A stretch of DNA of 64,000 nucleotides, from the NCBI RefSeq assembly GCF_000003815.2, contig NC_049985.1, positions 15,832,586 through 15,896,585 of the forward strand, read 5' to 3'. Numbering within the stretch: position 1 is the stretch's first letter; each line of letters opens with the position of its first letter. Both the position numbers and the translations under genes were made by a program. The DNA is from Branchiostoma floridae. Its lineage: Eukaryota; Chordata; Leptocardii; Amphioxiformes; Branchiostomatidae. This document shows positions 58,824 to 64,000 of the stretch, one piece after another. Below the pieces are notes generated by a model. That model was not told the DNA's origin. It saw only the letters and a list, made by a program, of their open reading frames with translations, and searched no databases.

Positions 58824-58955
58824 CGTCACTGACGCTGACGATTTCTGACGCGTCACTGACGATTTCTGACGGACATTATTCCGTCACAGCAATTTTCTGA
58901 CGCGTCACTGACGGAGACTGTCGCTTTTCTGACTGGTCAGCGTTATCAAATGACG
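58824..58955. promoter_or_regulatory. cluster of 12 TGACG/CGTCA half-sites
   Basis: Eight TGACG (58830, 58836, 58846, 58857, 58867, 58898, 58909, 58951) and four CGTCA (58824, 58851, 58882, 58903) within 132 bp, including the 10-bp palindrome TGACGCGTCA twice (58846-58855, 58898-58907). TGACG is the half-site of CREB/ATF-type bZIP factors. The cluster is built from about four degenerate 21-31-bp units beginning CGTCACTGACG. It lies at the left edge of the CpG-rich zone. Confidence 0.5.
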
Positions 58956-60708
58956 AACCATTCATATGCAGGCCGCGGTAACATCACAGATTAGTGGGAG
59001 GAGAACTAATTTGCGTCATGCTGCGCAGAAACTTGCCGATACCAAAACTGAACAGCGGAAAGAGACGGCGATCTTGCCTGCATTTCAGTAGATCGAATTA
59101 TACAGACATTTTCTTCTGTTACTGCTTGCTAAGAGTGGAGCTGTTTTATCTTACTTTATCAATTACTTATTTTGCTCATTATCTCTTTATTTGCCTGTTA
59201 ATTATTGTTGTTGATTTTATCACGAAAGTATCATTCCTCGATAAAACTCCCGGCCGGGAGGTAGTGTAACGTAACATTTGCAAAAAAATCGGAGCAAAAT
59301 TGTCAACAGCAATCACGTCCAAAAGCTCTCGTAGTAAAAGAGTTCTGTGGTCGGGAAACATTCTCCGGATACCTATTTCTTTGAATAGAATAAAGGTGAA
59401 TCCAAAAAGTCAACCCGAAGAACGCGGAAATATATATATATATTTTTTTTTGCAACGCAAAGCGCTAAGCACGCCCATCGGTCAAACACTGGCGGCAGAC
59501 CAAACAAGCGAGCTGCAGGCCATAATCGACTACAACAATACATTTTTGGCTGGGCTACCTTCATATAATTATTGTGCAAGAAGTAAAAATATCATATTAA
59601 GTCGAGTCCCGATATTTTTAAGTTAAATACGGCGTAAACTTCAACTGAAAACTTTGCCATGTTTAGCTGCTCCATTACGGACGACGGGCCCACCATTGCG
59701 TAACAGTATGTAAATATTACATGACGCTTGCAGGAATTACGTCTATGGCTATGTTTATATCATTGAATTTAACGGCACAGCACTGAAAAAAGGAGTTCTC
59801 TGTCAAATAATCCGCTTTGAAGAGGTTTTGGTGTGTTTTTTATCGAAGATTTTGCCGCCGAATTTGTGATCAGCGATCGGGAACATCCGCACGCACGCAC
59901 GCGGAAAACCTACGAATTTTGATAGGAATATCTTTGCACCATTAACGTTCGACAAATACATACCTGGAATGGTGGAGCTATTTTAGAGCTACTTCGTCCT
60001 CGCTTCCTATTAATTATAACCAAAGATTCTATAGTGAGATAATTTTCTCCTCGGTATGACACGCGCAGTCGGTGTGTACACGCCGTAATTACGATGTCAC
60101 AGCCGAGGATAGAGTTTTGTGTGGCGTTTAGAAAGTGGGAAATGTTGTCAATCTTTGTGGTTTGGGGTGAAAATATGAGGCCTGCATTGTTAAAATCAAA
60201 ATCAATAGATGTTTTGTGCATGTGAATATGTTTATTAGATGTTCAGATACCGGTAGAATTGTAGCAAAAATGGGTCTGACGCAGGCCCTCCCACCGCGCC
60301 GCTCAATTGATTGACACATGCGGCCGAGGCGCGGCTTCTTTGAGTTTCACCAAGGATCTTGGTTTGACGGCATTCTCAAAGAACAGACCGGCGGGTACTG
60401 TACTAAATGGCCCGGTGTGGCAAAAATGTGCAATTATTATGTCTTCATTCATTCATTGTTACAACAATCAGCACGGTGCATGTTTTTCCGCCGTGTTTGA
60501 TTTTTTTCTTGGTTTATTCTACTTGATAGCGATATTTAGTGTCGATGAATATATTTTGAATATTTTGAACGACATGTATCGTAAACCCATATCGTTATGT
60601 TCCACACAATGCGTCTCTCTTTGTTAGACAGAATCAGTGGGGTTTATACTGAAACATTTTGTATGTGGTACCACCGCGACTCGAGATGACAAAGACATTG
60701 TGTACTTA

Positions 60709-60800
60709 CCGTATTTCCAACACTCGGAAAAGATGATTTTCGATCGGATAGCAGCAGAATGATGATGGAAAATCTGGTATAAACTTACCGTCCAGGTTTT
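60709..60800 (-). promoter_or_regulatory. two consensus minus-strand 5' splice sites (ACG|GTAAGT)
   Basis: On the minus strand, AAATACG|GTAAGTAC (exon side at 60710) and CTGGACG|GTAAGTTT (exon side at 60789) are both perfect donor hexamers, 79 bp apart. With GGCG|GTAAGTGG at 61341, three donors fall within 640 bp of the CpG-rich zone, as expected for alternative 5' exons of MYCBP2. No ATG-initiated coding exon could be tied to them. Confidence 0.3.
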
Positions 60801-61319
60801 AAACGTTATATGAAGCGTACATAAGTTGCACACACGTAAGATTTCTTAACGATCATCATTGTGCCAAGGAAGCTATTAAACGGATGGAAACCCAAATCCC
60901 TTTATCCATAGTACTATTAGTAGAAATAGAACCAATGTTAGTTAATCCAACAGAACTTTTGAACTGACAGCAAACAAAACACAATAAATAGATTTAAAAA
61001 ACACATAAGGTTGAATATATGCCCTGGAGTATGGTTTCGTCGGTCGACTGCCCGACGATCAGGAGCGGCCGTCAGCGATGTTCCGTCTCGATAGCTCCGC
61101 CAGGAACAGGTAGGTCTTGGCTGAGTTGCAACCTCGACAAGTGTCAAGGAAGCTGGCGGATGGAGACCGTAATTACGGTGATCTTTACAATGGCAGTACA
61201 ATGTATTGTACACGTTTACCGTGGACTCAAAAATTCTAAGGATTTAATATAACCGCCTTGAGGAACCATATAGTAGTAACTACTAAAAGAATTAATTAAT
61301 AAAGAGATTTTATCGGAAT

Positions 61320-61800
61320 CAATTCTTGTTTTCCACTTACCGCCAAACACGATAATGTTTTGTTTTGTTTGCAACTATCTCCTGTAATCACCTGCGAAAA
61401 CTCGCACGCCGACGGGAAACACGCCCCTGTAGTTTCCAGAGCCTAAATAGAAATTCGTTACCCTCATAATTGCGAGCACAAGTAATGTACTAGATAAAGC
61501 ATCGTATATGTTGATCTTGCATAAATTTGACAGAAGAGACAGTTGGCTTATTCAATGTTTCGGCGGGCACGGCTGGTGTTTTGCTGTCAGTTTTCCTCTT
61601 TGCTGATTGGCTGTCAAAAATGATTGAATTTGCGTCCTGCAAAGTTTCAGACAGTCCGGCGCGGGCGGCACGATCTTCAAACAGCCGCGATCTGTCAATC
61701 AAGATCGCGCATCGTGGGAGAGTGAACATTTGTAGTGGCCGTCCTCGGAGTTGCTGTTTCTACCCTTGTCTACTCTACTCTACTCTACTCTACTGTATAG
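61320..61800 (-). promoter_or_regulatory. MYCBP2: probable promoter / 5' UTR zone of MYCBP2
   Basis: A CpG-rich patch between the BEN gene end and the first MYCBP2 exons. An inverted CCAAT box (attgg at 61606-61610 within gctgattggctgtc) lies on the MYCBP2 strand. A consensus 5' splice site, GCG|GTAAGT, on the same strand at 61340 could end a non-coding first exon. A TACTC pentanucleotide run lies at 61768-61793. The assignment rests on position, base composition and these motifs only. Confidence 0.4.
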
Positions 61801-62117
61801 GTTTGGGGAAGTGAAATGTACTTCAAAACAACAACATCTGACGAATTTTTATGCACGGCTACGAACCGCCACAGTTTGTGACAGCTATGCAACACAGTGA
61901 GACAGGTAGGAACTTCCTTGAATATACTAACGTAAAGGTCGTAATCTGTATGTATGTATAAATGGCGACATAGCATGAACTATTTCTTTTTCATTTACAT
62001 CTAAGCATACGATATCGATCGTTTGAAACTAACATCGTGTTGTTTTTTCCCTTTCTAGGCTGACTTGGACCGGACAAAAATGAGTTGGAAGAAACAAATA
62101 TTGGTCCTGTTAATGCA

Positions 62118-62123
62118 TTTATT
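62118..62123 (-). terminator. candidate polyadenylation signal AATAAA for the BEN gene
   Basis: The plus strand reads tttatt, i.e. AATAAA on the coding strand, 465 bp after the stop. It is the first canonical hexamer found downstream of the stop on that strand. It would make the 192-bp duplication part of the 3' UTR. There is no direct evidence of cleavage. Confidence 0.4.
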
Positions 62124-62207
62124 TCTATCCTAGTATTTAAAAAAAATAGAATAACAGCAGTTGATACATCAGGCAGCAAGTAACAAATGATATGATAGAT
62201 TTCATTT

Positions 62208-62583
62208 ACAAGTTTGGATAAAAAAAAGTCACATGAATTGCCATGTTCTTAACAAAAAAGTACATACTTAATACTAACTATGGATTTATGTTAAGAGTGA
62301 AAAACTTAAAACTAACAGCAAAATGTTAGATACTAAAATAATTATGAAAAAAGTTGCTTGAATAAAGCATAACATAGCTGAATACACAAGATTATATTTA
62401 CAAGTTTGGATCACAAAAAAGTCACATGAATTGCCATGTTCTCAATACAAAAACAATAAGTACGTACTTAATACTGACTATGGATTTATGTTGAAAGTGA
62501 AAAGCAGATCAAAATGTTAGATACTAAAATAATTATGATAAAAGTTGCCTGAACTCAGCATCATTGAATACACAAGAACAAAA
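62208..62583. repeat. 192-bp tandem duplication in the BEN gene 3' flank
   Basis: Two imperfect copies, starting at acaagtttggat (62208 and 62400) and each ending in gaatacacaag. They share long identical tracts such as ctatggatttatgtt and atactaaaataattatga, with small indels. The second copy abuts the stop codon region, so the duplication lies in the probable 3' UTR. Confidence 0.9.
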
Positions 62584-62587
62584 CTTG

Positions 62588-64000
62588 CTAGACATCGTTC
62601 TCCTCAGGCACACCATTGCATTTCAGATGCCTACCCCACCCGTTAATCCTGTCTCTACAAGACCTCCAGATATCTTCTTCATCTCGCCATTGGCGCGGAA
62701 AATGGCGTTCTACATATGACTTGATCAGCCCTATCTTCCTCTGATCTAGAGCACGTGTACCGATCCCCCTCACATTCCGGCTTACAAGCTCAGGCCCTGA
62801 AAACAGGAGTTTGGCACAGTTCACGGCAAAATGACCGGGATTGTTGCTGTTGCTGAGCAGATGTGTTATTGTGTTACCCGACAGCTCGGCGCGTTGTTCA
62901 CCAGGCTTTAGCCATTTGCATTTAGGGCCATTTCCTCTCTTTCTGGGTTGGACGCTGGGCTGGGAGGTGGGCTGGACGCTGGGCTGGGAGGTGGGCTGGA
63001 CGCTGGGCTGGGAGGTGGGCTGGACGCTGGGCTGGAAGGTGGGTTGGACGCTGGGCTGGAAGGTGGGCTGGACGCTGGGCTGGAAGGTGGGCTGGACGCT
63101 GGGCTGGAAGGTGGGTTGGACGCTGGGCTGGAAGGTGGGTTGAACGCTGGGCTGGAAGGTGGGTTGGACGCTGGGAGTGGAGGTGGGTTGGACGCTGGGC
63201 TGGACGCTGCTTAGTGTGGCCAGTACAGCCCACAGCTGATCCACTTGCTGTGCTGTGTACTGGGCCAGCTGAAATGTGTAGCTAGCCAGCTGATCAGATG
63301 GGGTTTCTGCCGTGTTAGTATTATATATTAATGTGTTAATGTCGGGAGTGGAGGTTGACATGTTAAAAGAATCGCCTTCGTTAGAGTTGTCACCAAAAAA
63401 CAGATCGGAATCAGGAAACAGGTTAATGTCAGAGTCAGAGTCAAAGTTAAAAGATGAAGGGGTGGATGCAGTGGGAGGGTGAGATGGAGTGAACTCAGCA
63501 GGGTCATCCTGGGTGCTAGTCTGGGAAGTTAGGGATGAAGTGGTCTCATCGGGGTTATCCTGGGTGCTAATCTGGGAAGTTAGGGGTGAAGTAGACTCAG
63601 TTGGGTCATTCTGAGTGTTAGTCTGGGAAGTTAGGGGTGAAGTAGACTCAGTTGGGTCATTCTGAGTGTTAGTCTGGGAAGTTAGGGATGAAGTGGTCTC
63701 ATCGGGGTTATCCTGGGTGCTAATCTGGGAAGTTAGGGGTGAAGTAGACTCAGTTGGGTCATTCTGAGTGTTAGTCTGGGAAGTTAGGGGTGAAGTAGAC
63801 TCAGTTGGGTCATTCTGAGTGTTAGTCTGGGAAGTTAGGGATGAAGTGGTCTCATCGGGGTTATCCTGGGTGCTAATCTGGGAAGTAAGGGGTGAAGTAG
63901 ACTCAGTTGGGTCATTCTGAGTGTTAGTCTGGGAAGTTAGGGGTGAAGTAGACTCAGTTGGGTCATTCTGAGTGTTAATCTGGGAAGTTAGGGGTGAAGT
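62588..64000 (-). CDS. BEN-domain protein with two tandem-repeat arrays (5' end beyond window)
   Basis: The open frame runs from the window's right edge to a TAG at 62588-62590 with no stop, about 470 codons. The first in-window ATG is at 63361, but the frame stays open upstream of it, so the true start is probably to the right of 64000. In order the protein has: 17-residue repeats with the core TSQTNTQNDPTES; an acidic/aromatic patch (FNFDSDSDINLFPDSDLFFG); a short helix (LAQYTAQQVDQLWAVLATL); 8-residue SVQPTFQP repeats; a basic patch (PRKRGNGPKCKWLKPG); and a C-terminal BEN domain of about 100 residues with NCAKLLFSGPELVSRNVRG and then ALDQRKIGLIKSYVERHFP. BEN domains bind DNA or proteins in chromatin repression, and many BEN proteins are nuclear. 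No intron was seen in the window. The specific orthologue is not recognised. Confidence 0.82.
   Translation of the reverse strand, partial: TSPLTSQINTQNDPTESTSPLTSQTNTQNDPTESTSPLTSQISTQDNPDETTSSLTSQTNTQNDPTESTSPLTSQTNTQNDPTESTSPLTSQISTQDNPDETTSSLTSQTNTQNDPTESTSPLTSQTNTQNDPTESTSPLTSQISTQDNPDETTSSLTSQTSTQDDPAEFTPSHPPTASTPSSFNFDSDSDINLFPDSDLFFGDNSNEGDSFNMSTSTPDINTLIYNTNTAETPSDQLASYTFQLAQYTAQQVDQLWAVLATLSSVQPSVQPTSTPSVQPTFQPSVQPTFQPSVQPTFQPSVQPTFQPSVQPTFQPSVQPTFQPSVQPTSQPSVQPTSQPSVQPTSQPSVQPRKRGNGPKCKWLKPGEQRAELSGNTITHLLSNSNNPGHFAVNCAKLLFSGPELVSRNVRGIGTRALDQRKIGLIKSYVERHFPRQWRDEEDIWRSCRDRINGWGRHLKCNGVPEENDV
62943..63212 (-). repeat. 24-bp coding minisatellite in the BEN gene (SVQPTFQP units)
   Basis: About eleven tandem copies of a 24-bp unit (plus-strand core gctgggctggaaggtgggt), encoding SVQP-T-FQP / SQP octads on the minus strand. 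Copy-to-copy changes are few (gggagg versus ggaagg, giving Ser versus Phe), which suggests recent expansion. The length is a multiple of 3, so copy number can vary without frameshift. All three minus frames and several plus frames are open here, which creates shadow open frames. Confidence 0.95.
63480..64000 (-). repeat. 51-bp coding repeat with 153-bp higher-order period
   Basis: Tandem 51-bp units (17 codons), each containing ctgggaagttagg on the plus strand. Two unit types alternate in an A-B-B order: A (tctcatcggggttatcctgg, DNPDE) and B (actcagttgggtcattctga, NDPTE), so the array repeats every 153 bp. It continues beyond the window. The translation is Ser/Thr/Gln/Asn-rich and probably disordered. 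Confidence 0.93.

Larger units (their letters stand above)
44586..61340. other. 16.7-kb upstream intron / 5' region of MYCBP2
   Basis: The missing N-terminal coding exon(s) should lie here or further right. I looked for a minus-strand exon ending in one base of an Asp codon before 44585 and found none that matches the family. The listed repeats occupy roughly a fifth of it. 58.8-61.3 kb is CpG-rich. Confidence 0.5.

Noticed and set aside
59910-60221. Minus-strand 103-codon open frame
   Set aside because: No similarity to the MYCBP2 N-terminus; only its last 14 codons before a donor-like GTATGT were kept as a weak candidate in the findings.
60318-60500. Plus-strand 60-codon open frame starting MRPRRGFFEFHQGSWF
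   Set aside because: Looks protein-like by eye, but no family is recognised and it lies in the CpG-rich zone, where chance open frames are common.

Overview
The window is animal nuclear DNA. Genes are split by many GT-AG introns, the non-coding DNA is packed with small inverted-repeat transposons, tRNA-derived SINEs and LINE tails, and there is no operon structure. The protein content points to an invertebrate deuterostome, most likely an amphioxus (Branchiostoma). That species call is an inference from remembered protein similarity and repeat style; no database was searched.

Almost the whole window (about 1 to 61 kb, minus strand) is the 5' part of one large gene, the orthologue of MYCBP2/PAM (Highwire / RPM-1 family), a giant RING-type E3 ubiquitin ligase of neurons. 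I resolved 28 consecutive coding exons between 44585 and 133. All intron phases agree, giving an uninterrupted reading frame of about 1,230 codons. The order is: an N-terminal helical region (44.6 to 25.5 kb), the RCC1-like domain (19.5 to 6.6 kb) with a cysteine-rich insert (12.4 to 11.4 kb), a linker (6.8 to 3.4 kb) and the first PHR domain (3.5 to 0.6 kb), followed by the start of the helical region after PHR1. The second PHR domain, the Fbxo45/Myc-binding regions and the catalytic C-terminus lie beyond position 1. The most N-terminal coding exon(s), expected upstream of 44585, were not found. A CpG-rich stretch at 58.8-61.8 kb with several consensus minus-strand donor sites and an inverted CCAAT box is the likely promoter / 5' UTR zone.

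At the right edge (62588-64000, minus strand) is the 3' part of a second gene. It encodes a protein with a C-terminal BEN domain, preceded by two different in-frame tandem-repeat arrays (8-residue and 17-residue units), the second with a 3-unit higher-order period. Its 3' flank carries a 192-bp tandem duplication.

The introns hold most of the unusual material. There is a 9-copy, 57-bp minisatellite that contains the 3' splice site of an exon and is open in the same frame as that exon; a 14-bp satellite whose unit contains a GATA motif; several TIR/foldback families (three related TA-flanked elements, a perfect 33-bp TIR element, a 28-bp perfect hairpin); a clean 5'-truncated LINE with target-site duplication; a dense TGACG/CGTCA cluster near the presumed promoter; and a perfect RFX-type X-box in the upstream intron. 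No convincing plus-strand protein-coding gene was found.
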